Source of the DNA: JAGGAG01 sp964638035
GTDB lineage: Bacteria; Gemmatimonadota; Gemmatimonadetes; Gemmatimonadales; GWC2-71-9
Length of the DNA stretch: 64,000 nt
Assembly: GCA_964638035.1 (NCBI GenBank)
Contig: CAZWXD010000003.1
Location: forward strand, 1-64,000
Direction of reading: 5' to 3'
Of the stretch, positions 16,717 through 24,797 are shown piece after piece. A program made the position numbers and the translations under genes. The notes under the pieces are model-generated. The model was not told the DNA's origin. It saw only the letters and a list, made by a program, of their open reading frames with translations, and ran no database searches. Every line of letters begins with the position of its first letter. The stretch's first letter is position 1.

Positions 16717-17552
16717 TGGGTCCGGGACCGGAGTCGGGGATCGAAGCGTTCGCGCAGGGCGTCGCCCAGCAGGTTGAAGCCCAGCACGGCCAGGCCAATC
16801 GCCACCCCGGGGCCCACCGAGACCCACGGGGCCACCCGCAGCAGGTCGCGACCATCGGCCACCATGGCACCCCAGCTTGGCGTGGGTGGCTGTGCCCCCA
16901 GCCCCACGAACGAGAGCGCGGCCTCGGCCATGATCGCGCCGGCAATGCCCAGCGTTGCGGCCACGATCACGGGCCCCATGGCATTGGGCAGGAGGTGACG
17001 GAAGAGGATGCGGCGGTCGGGGGCGCCGAGGGCACGGGCAGCGAGCACGTACTCCGAGGTGCGGAGCACCAGCACCTGGCTGCGCACCAGCCGGGCCATC
17101 GCGGCCCAGCCCACAACGCCGATGACCACGAACACCACCGGGAGCGAGGGGCGCACCGCCGCGGCCACCGCAATGAGCAGCAGGAGCGTGGGAAAGGCGA
17201 GGGTGATGTCAGCGAGCCGCATCACCAGGGCGTCCACCCACTTGCCGTAGTAGCCCGCCACGAGCCCCAGCGTCACGCCGAGCGTGGTGGCCACCGCCTG
17301 GGCAATGAGCCCCACCCCCAGCGAAATGCGCGCACCGTAGATGACCCGGCTCAGGATGTCCCGGCCCTGGGTGTCGGTGCCCAGCCAGTGCGCGGCACTG
17401 GGTGGCAAGAGGTAGGCATTCTGGATGTCACCCTGGATGGGGCTCGCTGGTGCCAGGATGGGCGCCAGGAGGCCCGCGGCAACCACCAGCGTCACGAGCA
17501 CGAAGCCCAGCAGGCGGAAAGCATCGATGCGGCGTGGGGTGGCGATACTCAT
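16713..17552 (-). CDS. ABC transporter permease, DppC/OppC family
   Basis: 279 residues with about six transmembrane segments. The N-terminal OppC_N-like part carries HWLGTDTQGRDILSRVIYGARISL, and the EAA loop is YVLAARALGAPDRRILFRHLLPNAMGPVIV, which contacts the ATPase. These proteins form half of a peptide or nickel importer channel. No DppB partner, ATPase or binding protein gene lies nearby in the window, so the gene is an orphan unless its partners lie elsewhere. It is translationally coupled to the aminotransferase downstream. About 100 bases separate its start from the divergent patatin gene. Confidence 0.9.
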   Translation of the reverse strand: MSIATPRRIDAFRLLGFVLVTLVVAAGLLAPILAPASPIQGDIQNAYLLPPSAAHWLGTDTQGRDILSRVIYGARISLGVGLIAQAVATTLGVTLGLVAGYYGKWVDALVMRLADITLAFPTLLLLIAVAAAVRPSLPVVFVVIGVVGWAAMARLVRSQVLVLRTSEYVLAARALGAPDRRILFRHLLPNAMGPVIVAATLGIAGAIMAEAALSFVGLGAQPPTPSWGAMVADGRDLLRVAPWVSVGPGVAIGLAVLGFNLLGDALRERFDPRLRSRTQ

Positions 17553-17653
17553 GGAGATCTGGAATCGTACTGGGTGGGATCGCCCGGGCCAATCGCACGG
17601 GTGGGGCGGTCCTGCCGCCAGTTCCGCATGAAGCTTGCAGTCAACCTGGTACC

Positions 17654-18730
17654 ATGACGGCGCACCCATTCACCCTCGTCCTGAGCGGCGGCGGCCTCAA
17701 GGGCCTCTCCCACCTCGGCGTGCTGCAGGCCCTGCACGAGCGCAAGCTGGTGCCGGACCTCGTGATCGGGTCCAGCATGGGGGCCCTGGTGGCGGCCGCC
17801 TGGGCCTCGGGGATGTCGCACCAGGAGATGCGGGAGCGTGCCCTCAAGGTGAGGCGGAAGGACGTCTTCGCCGTCGCACATACCGACATGGCGCTGCGCC
17901 GCATGGCGGCCCCGGCCGTCTATCGGCGCGAGCCCCTGGAGCACCTCATCCACTCCCTGGTGGGCGACCGGACGTTCCGTGAGCTGGCGCACCGTCTGCT
18001 GGTGAACACGGTGGACCTGAACTCGGGGGCCCAGGTGCTGTGGGGCCTCCCGGGCCTGGACGACATTCCCGTGGCCGATGCGGTGTTTGCGTCGTGCGCA
18101 CTCCCCGGCATCCTGCCGCCGCGGCAGATCCGGGGGCGCTTCTACGTGGACGGGGCCGTGGTGGAAAACCTCCCGCTCCGCTTCGCGGCTGCCGCCGGCC
18201 GCGGTCCAATCATCGCCGTGAACCTGAACCCGCTCGGCCCCTTCGACCTGCTCCGCACCGACGCGGAGGGCCAGGGATTCGCCTCCACCTACATCCGCGG
18301 GCTGGAGATGGTGATGCAGGCGCAGAGCGCCGACCGGCTGCACGCGTGGCACCGGCCACCCCTGGTACTGGTGCAACCGCGCGTGGGCCACATCTCCATG
18401 TTCGCCTTCGACCGGACCGACGAGCTCATCGCCGAGGGGCGCCGCTCCATGCTCGCGGCCCTCGACCTGGTGGGTCCGCTCGATGCCCTGAGCCCCGGGA
18501 TCCATCCCCGGCGCCTGGTGCAGGTGCGGGTGGATGCGACGCGCTGCGTCGGATGCGGGGCCTGCGCCCTCTGGGCCCCGGAGGTGTTCACGATGGGCAG
18601 CGACGGCATCGCGCACGTGACGACGCCAACGCGTCACTGGTCCCCCGTCGATGGCACCTATGTCTCCCACTGCCCCACGCACGCCATCCACATCGAGCCG
18701 GTGCCCGAGGTGAAGTCCGCCGCCAGCTAG
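17654..18730 (+). CDS. Patatin-like phospholipase fused to a ferredoxin domain
   Basis: 358 residues. The patatin domain (about 1-280) has the oxyanion loop SGGGLKGLSHLGVLQ, the nucleophile GSSMG, and the catalytic Asp in YVDGAVVENLPL. A C-terminal ferredoxin-like domain (about 290-350) has CVGCGAC, then SHCPTHAIHI, giving four Cys for one iron-sulfur cluster, as in short 3Fe-4S/4Fe-4S ferredoxins. Patatins cleave acyl chains from membrane lipids; the iron-sulfur extension suggests redox control or electron transfer. There is no signal peptide, so it should be cytoplasmic or membrane-peripheral. The stop abuts the stop of the convergent GT9 gene with no bases between them. Confidence 0.85.
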   Translation: MTAHPFTLVLSGGGLKGLSHLGVLQALHERKLVPDLVIGSSMGALVAAAWASGMSHQEMRERALKVRRKDVFAVAHTDMALRRMAAPAVYRREPLEHLIHSLVGDRTFRELAHRLLVNTVDLNSGAQVLWGLPGLDDIPVADAVFASCALPGILPPRQIRGRFYVDGAVVENLPLRFAAAAGRGPIIAVNLNPLGPFDLLRTDAEGQGFASTYIRGLEMVMQAQSADRLHAWHRPPLVLVQPRVGHISMFAFDRTDELIAEGRRSMLAALDLVGPLDALSPGIHPRRLVQVRVDATRCVGCGACALWAPEVFTMGSDGIAHVTTPTRHWSPVDGTYVSHCPTHAIHIEPVPEVKSAAS

Positions 18731-19732
18731 TCAGGCGTGCGGCGGGAGCGCCAGCACCCGTCGTGCCTCGTCCACCACCTGTTCCACTGTCACGCCCTGA
18801 AGGTCCCGCACGCCGGGCGGTGAGGCCACCCACCCTCCCCTCGGATTGAGCGGCCGCCAGCGCGGCACATCCGCCCCCGTCAGGACACCCACCACTGGTG
18901 TGTCGCACGCCGCCGCAAGGTGGAGCGGCCCGGTGCAGTTGGTGAGGACGAGCCGCGCCTGCGCAATGAGGGCGACGAGCTCCGCGAGCGAGAGGAGCCC
19001 TGCCAGGGGCACCGCACCCTCGCATTCGCGCACGACCCGGCGCACCAGGGCCTCCTCGGCCGCCACGCCCGTCACCATCACCATGCAGCCAGCCTCCCGG
19101 GCCAGGGCCCGTGCTGCCGCGGCGAAGTCCCCCGGGGGCCACTCCGGCGCCGAGCCGAACGAGCCGGGATGCACCACGAGAAGGGGCGTCGCCGGGGGCA
19201 CCTGCAGCGCGGTGAGCTTCGCGCGAAGCGCCCCGGCTGCTTCCGGCGCCACGGGCAAGGCCACGAGCCTGGTCTCGAGCGGCGCCCCGACCATGGCGGC
19301 AACCATCTCCACGTTGAGGACGGCTGCGTGCCGCCCGCTCTTCCAGCTGCGGCGAGCGAACACCCAGTGGTTGTAGAGGAATGACAGGGCCTTGCGTCCC
19401 GTGCCCACCCGGTGCGGGATGCCCGCCTTCCACGCCACCCACGGGTGCCTCGGGTCGTGCAGGGGAAAGAACACCACGTCGAACTGCTCGCGACGAAACA
19501 GTGCCTCGAGCGCATCGACCGCGTCAGCTCCGGGCAGCGCATGCACCTGGTCAACGCACGGTGCGCCCTGCACCACGGGCGCCGTGTACGGCAGGCAGGC
19601 CAGGTGCAGCGTCGCCGCGGGCACCTGCTCCCGCAGCGCCTGGAACATCGGGAGGGTGAGGGTGACATCGCCGAGCCGGTCGAACCGGACCACGGCGATG
19701 CGCCGCGCCCCGGCGAGCCAGGGCGGCGTCAC
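18731..19732 (-). CDS. Glycosyltransferase family 9 (heptosyltransferase-like), copy 2
   Basis: 333 residues with a GT-B fold. It begins RRIAVVRFDRLGDVTLTLPMFQAL, the standard N-terminus of ADP-heptose:LPS heptosyltransferases, and has LLVVHPGSFGSAPEWP and NCTGPLHLAAACDTPVVGVLTG in the donor site. It likely adds a heptose or related sugar to a lipopolysaccharide core or similar glycan. The GTG at 19732 overlaps the stop of the preceding paralogue by four bases. The two share general layout but differ widely in sequence, indicating an old duplication. It is the last gene of the porX-led operon. Confidence 0.85.
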   Translation of the reverse strand: MTPPWLAGARRIAVVRFDRLGDVTLTLPMFQALREQVPAATLHLACLPYTAPVVQGAPCVDQVHALPGADAVDALEALFRREQFDVVFFPLHDPRHPWVAWKAGIPHRVGTGRKALSFLYNHWVFARRSWKSGRHAAVLNVEMVAAMVGAPLETRLVALPVAPEAAGALRAKLTALQVPPATPLLVVHPGSFGSAPEWPPGDFAAAARALAREAGCMVMVTGVAAEEALVRRVVRECEGAVPLAGLLSLAELVALIAQARLVLTNCTGPLHLAAACDTPVVGVLTGADVPRWRPLNPRGGWVASPPGVRDLQGVTVEQVVDEARRVLALPPHA

Positions 19733-20742
19733 CGGGGCGCCGTGGCGGCGGCCGCCCCCGGTGGCATGGCGAGGACGCGCCGCGCCGCGGCCAGGACGTC
19801 GGCTACCGGGACGAGGTCGAGGTCGGGCGCGCCATGCGGGGGCGATAGCGAGGCTCCGCGGCGGTTGGTGAGCCGCCACCGCTGCATGTCACGCGGCGGG
19901 AGGATCCCCACCACCCGCGTGTCGAATGCCGACGCGAGGTGGGTCGGGCCAGTGCTGTTGCTCAGCACGAGGGCGGCACGCGCGAGCAGCACCATGAATT
20001 CCTCCATGGTGAGCGTGCCGGCCAGGCCCTGCGCACCGGGGCAGGCATCCACGACGGCACTGACCAGCGGTGCCTCGGCAGCCGATCCCGTCACGACCAC
20101 CTGCAACCCATGCTCACGGGCGAGTCGTGCGGCAACGGCGGCGAAGCGATCGCCCGGCCACCGTTCGGCGTTGCCCGATCCGGGGTGCACGACGATGAGG
20201 GAGCCGGCCCCACCGAGCCCCGCCGCCCCGAGCTTCGCCTCCAGCCCAGCGACGGCCGGCGGCGGCAGGCGCGGCGCCACGAGCGTGGGCGGGAAGGTGC
20301 GCCCCAGCACGGAGGTGATGAGCTGGAGGTCGTAGGCGGTCTCGTGACCCGGCACGTCCCGCCGGCGCGGCGCCCAATGGTTGTAGAGCAGGGAGAAGAG
20401 CCGCCCCCTGGTGCCCACCCGGTGCCGGACGCCGGCACGGAAGGCCGCCCAGGCGTGGCTGCTGCGGCTCTGGGGGAAGAACACGGCATCGTAGCGTGCG
20501 CGCCTGAAGTGCGCCTCCAGCTCGCCGGCCGCGTGCCGGGTGGAGAGCGTCAGGACCTGGTCGATCTCGGCCACGCACCGGGCCACCGGCGCCGTGTAGG
20601 GCAGGCAGATGAAGTGCAGCTCGGCCCGGGGAGCGACCTGGCGCAGCACCGGAAACATCGGCACGGTGAGGATGACGTCGCCGAGTTCCTCGGGACGCAC
20701 GACGGCAATGCGTTGCGCCCCCGCCAGCCAGTGCTCCCTCAT
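19729..20742 (-). CDS. Glycosyltransferase family 9 (heptosyltransferase-like), copy 1
   Basis: 337 residues. Family signatures are RIAVVRPEELGDVILTVPMFPVL at the start (acceptor side), LIVVHPGSGNAERWPGDRF, and SNSTGPTHLASAFDTRVVGILPP for donor binding. It is expected to act at the cytoplasmic face of the inner membrane in assembly of an LPS core or comparable glycan. The ATG at 20742 overlaps the upstream GT4 stop (ATGA) and the 3' end overlaps the next GT9 (GTGA). A Leu/Ala-rich C-terminus ends AAAATAPR without further domain. Confidence 0.85.
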   Translation of the reverse strand: MREHWLAGAQRIAVVRPEELGDVILTVPMFPVLRQVAPRAELHFICLPYTAPVARCVAEIDQVLTLSTRHAAGELEAHFRRARYDAVFFPQSRSSHAWAAFRAGVRHRVGTRGRLFSLLYNHWAPRRRDVPGHETAYDLQLITSVLGRTFPPTLVAPRLPPPAVAGLEAKLGAAGLGGAGSLIVVHPGSGNAERWPGDRFAAVAARLAREHGLQVVVTGSAAEAPLVSAVVDACPGAQGLAGTLTMEEFMVLLARAALVLSNSTGPTHLASAFDTRVVGILPPRDMQRWRLTNRRGASLSPPHGAPDLDLVPVADVLAAARRVLAMPPGAAAATAPR

Positions 20743-21983
20743 GCCCCGCTGCGGGCGCCCGGATCCTGCTGGATTGCCAGCATCTGCCGCGTGACGCGAT
20801 CCCAGTTGTAGTGCTCCTCCACCGCACGCCGCCCCGCGGCCCCGAGCCGGGCGCGGAGGTCGCGGTTGGAGAGCAACTCGTCGAGCGCCGCGGCCAGGGC
20901 AGGCGCCGCTGCGGGATCGCCGGGCGCACCGCCGGCCGCGAGGTCCACCAGCATGCCGGTCTCGCCGTCCCGGACGGCATCCAGGACGCCACCGCTCCTC
21001 CCGGCCACCACCGGGAGGCCGCACGCCGATGCCTCCACCACGGGCAAGGCAAAGCCCTCGACCGCGCGATCGGTCTCTCGCGCCACGTGCAGGTATGCCT
21101 CCGCGCCATTGAGCAAGGCGGGGAGGTCGGCATAGGGCACGTCACCCAGGAACACGACGCGGTCGCCCAGCCCCAGGTGCGTCGCCAGCGCCTCCGCCTG
21201 CGGCCGGCGCTCCCCGGCACCCACCACCGCGAGCCGAACCTCGGGGTAGCGCACGCCCAGCTCACCCACGGCACGCAGCGCCACCTCGATGGCGCGCTCA
21301 TCATTGAGGCGCGTGACGGTGAAGATCCAGCGGCCACCCCCGAGGCCGTGCCGCTTGCGCATGGCCCGCGGGTCAATGCCGGGACAGAAGTGTCCCGGAT
21401 CGGCACCCAGCGGCACGACGTGCACCGGGCGCGCATCATCTGGCAGTCCCACCCCAGTGAGCACGCGGCGGAGGCGGTCGGCCGTGGCCCGGCTGTTGGC
21501 CACGAAGAGCGTGGCCCCGGCCAGGAGCGACCGTGCGGCCCGGCGCTGGGCACGGGAGCGATCGAGCTTGTGCTGCACCGTGAGCAGGTCGGTGCCGTGG
21601 ACGATCACGCCGTAGGGCGTGCGCTGGCGCGAGCGGATCCAGAGGGCCGGGTATCCTGCCGGCTTGAGCTGGCCGCACCAGGTGAAGCGCACCTTGTTGG
21701 CCCGGGCCAGGAGGGCGGCATGATGGGACCAGAGCATGAGGCCCTGCACGGTGCCGAGGCGCCGCGCCGGCAGCGGGAGCCGGTCCACCAGCTGGGGGAT
21801 GTCCTCATCGTGGGTGTCGCCATCGGGCACCGACCCGGTGGAGACGACGAGGCTCTTCGCCGGGGCGCGACGGGCCAGCTCGCCCATCCAGCGCGCAACG
21901 CCGCCGGCCAGCGGGGGGAAGTCACGGGTCAGGAGGAGCGCCGGCCCTCCCTTCCGCGGCCGTTCACTCGGGCGACGTGGCAA
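20739..21983 (-). CDS. Glycosyltransferase family 4
   Basis: 414 residues. The N-terminal half begins ALLLTRDFPPLAGGVARWMGELARR, the glycine-rich acceptor loop typical of GT4 enzymes. The C-terminal half has WIFTVTRLNDERAIEVALRA, VVGAGERRPQAEALA, VVFLGDVPYADLPALLNGA, and EGFALPVVEASACGLPVVAG with the donor-contacting E-x7-E motif. It should transfer a hexose or similar sugar to a lipid-linked glycan. It overlaps the upstream CgeB-like gene by 20 bases and the downstream GT9 by four. Confidence 0.88.
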   Translation of the reverse strand: MPRRPSERPRKGGPALLLTRDFPPLAGGVARWMGELARRAPAKSLVVSTGSVPDGDTHDEDIPQLVDRLPLPARRLGTVQGLMLWSHHAALLARANKVRFTWCGQLKPAGYPALWIRSRQRTPYGVIVHGTDLLTVQHKLDRSRAQRRAARSLLAGATLFVANSRATADRLRRVLTGVGLPDDARPVHVVPLGADPGHFCPGIDPRAMRKRHGLGGGRWIFTVTRLNDERAIEVALRAVGELGVRYPEVRLAVVGAGERRPQAEALATHLGLGDRVVFLGDVPYADLPALLNGAEAYLHVARETDRAVEGFALPVVEASACGLPVVAGRSGGVLDAVRDGETGMLVDLAAGGAPGDPAAAPALAAALDELLSNRDLRARLGAAGRRAVEEHYNWDRVTRQMLAIQQDPGARSGA

Positions 21984-22953
21984 GCGGCCTCCGTCCGTGC
22001 TGCCGGGTCTCCCGCAGGATCACCGAGGCACGGTGCATGTACGTGTGTTCCGCGAGGGCGCGGCGGCGTGCGGCCTGTGCCAGTCGCTCGCCTCGCGTGG
22101 GATCGAGGAGGAGGTCCTGCACCACGGTGCGAAGCTCGGCGCCGGTGCGGAAGGTGGCGAGTTCGCTTCCCACCTCGAAGTGCCGGGCCAGGTCGGCGCG
22201 ATCGTCCACCACCTGCGCCACGCCGATCGCAGCCAGTTCGAACGTGCGGCGGTTGCAGCCCGTGGCACTGGCCGCGGCATCGACCCGGTGCACGTTGAGC
22301 CCGATCGTGGCGCCGGCATAGGCGCGCACGAAGTCCTCCAGCGGCAGCGCCTCGCCGCGTACGTGTGCCTTGAGCGAGGACCGCCGCCAGCCCGGGCCCC
22401 AGAGGGCGAGCCCCAGGTCGGCCACGCTCGCCAGCAGCTGCTCACGTTCCGGCGTCGCACCACCCACGAATGCCAGGCGCGAGCGGAACTCCTCCCGCGC
22501 ATTGACGGGCCGGTGCACCGAGGGGTCGGTCGCGGGCGGGAGGTAGATGGCAGGCGAGCGGGTGCTGCCCACCAGGCGCGCGGCCTGGTCGGACCCCGGC
22601 ACGAAGAGCACATCATAGCCGCCACTCACCGCTTCGATGAGCGGCTCCGATTGCAGGTCGCCCACGAACCACGCGGCCCAGGCGGCGTCACTGTTCCGGC
22701 GCAGTTGCGCGAGCATCGGCGCCGTGAGCTCGAGGGCGTCCACCACCAGCACCAGGTCGGGGCGATGCTCGAGCACGGCGCGGCCCACTCGCTCGGCCAC
22801 GCCACCACCGCGCCAGCGCGCGATCATTCCCTGCTTCTCGCGCAGGTCGAGGGTGGACACCGTGGCGCCGAGTCGCTCGAGGGCACGGCGCCGGAGGGCC
22901 GCGTGCCCGCTCGCGTCAGCGCTGGCCGAGTCGATAAGGAGGATGCGCTGCAT
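21964..22953 (-). CDS. CgeB-like glycosyltransferase family protein
   Basis: 329 residues resembling the CgeB/DUF3880 group of GT-B glycosyltransferases. The N-terminal half contains RPDLVLVVDALELTAPMLAQL and WAAWFVGDLQSEPL; the middle has YLPPATDPSVHRP and SRLAFVGGATPEREQLL; the C-terminal part carries GLNVHRVDAAASATGCNRRTFELAAIGVAQVVDD, the family's donor-site region. The function is inferred as sugar transfer onto a surface glycan. The ATG shares one base with the stop of the ABC exporter gene (TGATG), so expression is coupled. Confidence 0.75.
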   Translation of the reverse strand: MQRILLIDSASADASGHAALRRRALERLGATVSTLDLREKQGMIARWRGGGVAERVGRAVLEHRPDLVLVVDALELTAPMLAQLRRNSDAAWAAWFVGDLQSEPLIEAVSGGYDVLFVPGSDQAARLVGSTRSPAIYLPPATDPSVHRPVNAREEFRSRLAFVGGATPEREQLLASVADLGLALWGPGWRRSSLKAHVRGEALPLEDFVRAYAGATIGLNVHRVDAAASATGCNRRTFELAAIGVAQVVDDRADLARHFEVGSELATFRTGAELRTVVQDLLLDPTRGERLAQAARRRALAEHTYMHRASVILRETRQHGRRPLATSPE

Positions 22954-24797
22954 CAGGCCGTCGGCGCCGACATGGCGGCCAGCGTGGCGGGTTCGTCGCG
23001 GAACTGCATCTCGTACAGCCGGCGGTAGAGCCCGCCTTCGGCCAGCAGCCCGGCGTGGGTGCCGCGCTGCACGATGCGGCCCTCGTCGAGGACGAGGATC
23101 TCGTCGGCCTGGCGCACCGTGGCCAGTCGGTGCGCGATCACCAGCACGGTGCGGTTGGTCATGAGCCGGTCAATGGCCTCCTGCACCAGCCGCTCGCTCT
23201 GCGTATCGAGGGAACTGGTCGCCTCGTCGAGGATGAGGATCGGCGCGTTCCGGAGCAGGGCCCGGGCGATCGCCACGCGCTGGCGCTGCCCCCCGGAGAG
23301 CCGCGACCCGCGCTCCCCCAGGATGGTGTCGTAGCCCTGCGGGAGGCGGGAGATGAACTCGTGCGCATTGGCGGCCTCCGCGGCGCGCTGCACCTCGTCC
23401 CGCGAGGCACCCGGACGGCCATAGGCGACGTTCGCATACACGGTGTCGTGGAAGAGGATCGTGTCCTGGCTCACCACCCCGAGCAGGGCGCGCACCGAGG
23501 CGCGCGACAGCCCGGTGAGCGGCACACCGTCCAGGAGGATGCGCCCCTCGAGCGGGTCCCGGAGGCGGGGCACCAGGTCGACCAGGGTGCTCTTCCCCGC
23601 CCCGGATGGCCCCACCAGCGCCACCACGCGGCCGGGCGGCACCACGAAGGAGATGTCCCGCAGCACCGGGCGGCCCGGCTCATAGCTGAACCCGACCCGG
23701 TCAAACCGCAGCTCGCGCGTGAAGGTGGCGCCGGGCAGCGGGACCGGGTCCACGTCCGCCTCCGGCTCGGCCAGCAACGCGAACACGCGGTCCACGCTCG
23801 CCATGCTCTGCGCCCAGCCCGAGGGGAACTGCACGATCGCCTTGATGGGCGAGTTGATGCGGAGCGTCGCGAAGAGGAAGAGCAGCACCACCTCGGGCGT
23901 GAGGGGCGCCGACAGCCCGATGAGGCTGGGGTGCGTGCCGGCGTAGATCACCAGCAGCACCAGGACCGCCCCCACGACCTCGCTCACCGGGCCCGAGAGG
24001 GCCGCCCAGCGGTTGGTGCGGATCACCCGCTTGCGGTACCGGTCGAGGCTGGCGGTGAAGTGGGCCGTTTCCTCGTCGGCCGTACCCGAGGCGCGCACGA
24101 GGCGGATCCCCGCCAGCCGTTCCGTCGCCACGCCGGCCAGCTGCCCCCGCTCCTCGGCGCGCTCGCCGGCCAGCTTCCGGATCCGGCGCGCCAGGGTCCG
24201 CACCATGAGGGCCACCGGGGGCACCACCACCAGGATGAACAGGGCCAGGCGCCAGGAGATGGTGAGCAGGATGAACAGCGTGGTGCCGAGCATGGCGAGG
24301 TTGCGCACCAGGTTCACCATCGAGACCGTCACGACACCCTTCGCCGCGTCGGCCTCGCCCATGAGGGAGGTGACCAGCACACCGGCGCGGGTGCGCTGGA
24401 AGACGTCGAGGTCGAGCCGCAGGAGGTGCCGGTAGAGCGCCTTGCGCAGGTCGGAGACCAGCCCTTCCTCCATGCGCACGTTGAGCTGCGCCGCGGCATA
24501 GACGGCCACGTTCTTGAGCACCAGCACCCCCGCCATCAGCAGGGCCACGCGCCCGATGGCGCCGGCCGTGGACGTGCCCTCGAGCAGCGGGCCGACCCAC
24601 CGCTGGAGGAACGTCTCGAGTGGCGTCGTCCCCGCCTGCAGTGGACCGGCCGTGCCGAAGAGGTGCCGGAGCAGTGGCAGGAGCAGCACCAGCGTTGCGC
24701 CCTCCAGCGCCGCGCCGACCACGGTGCACGCCAGGGACAGGGCCATGACCCCGCGCCACGGGCGGGCGAATTGCCACAGGCGGCCGACGGATGTCAC
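22953..24797 (-). CDS. MsbA-type ABC transporter (fused permease and ATPase)
   Basis: 614 residues. Six transmembrane segments occupy about residues 15-310; the nucleotide-binding domain has Walker A GPSGAGKSTLV, a Q-loop GVVSQDTILF, the signature LSGGQRQRVAIARALL and Walker B ILILDEATSSLD, with a final His in VIAHRL. It probably flips a lipid-linked glycan or lipid A-like molecule across the inner membrane, given that it is followed by four glycosyltransferase-type genes. The GTG at 24797 overlaps the porX stop (GTGA). It is not a good candidate for lasso peptide export, being 15 kb from that cluster in another operon. Confidence 0.92.
   Translation of the reverse strand: MTSVGRLWQFARPWRGVMALSLACTVVGAALEGATLVLLLPLLRHLFGTAGPLQAGTTPLETFLQRWVGPLLEGTSTAGAIGRVALLMAGVLVLKNVAVYAAAQLNVRMEEGLVSDLRKALYRHLLRLDLDVFQRTRAGVLVTSLMGEADAAKGVVTVSMVNLVRNLAMLGTTLFILLTISWRLALFILVVVPPVALMVRTLARRIRKLAGERAEERGQLAGVATERLAGIRLVRASGTADEETAHFTASLDRYRKRVIRTNRWAALSGPVSEVVGAVLVLLVIYAGTHPSLIGLSAPLTPEVVLLFLFATLRINSPIKAIVQFPSGWAQSMASVDRVFALLAEPEADVDPVPLPGATFTRELRFDRVGFSYEPGRPVLRDISFVVPPGRVVALVGPSGAGKSTLVDLVPRLRDPLEGRILLDGVPLTGLSRASVRALLGVVSQDTILFHDTVYANVAYGRPGASRDEVQRAAEAANAHEFISRLPQGYDTILGERGSRLSGGQRQRVAIARALLRNAPILILDEATSSLDTQSERLVQEAIDRLMTNRTVLVIAHRLATVRQADEILVLDEGRIVQRGTHAGLLAEGGLYRRLYEMQFRDEPATLAAMSAPTA

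Noticed and set aside
22953..24797. The ABC exporter as the lasso peptide transporter
   Set aside because: It is 15 kb from the lasso genes, in an overlapping operon with glycosyltransferases and porX, where a lipid or glycan flippase fits better.
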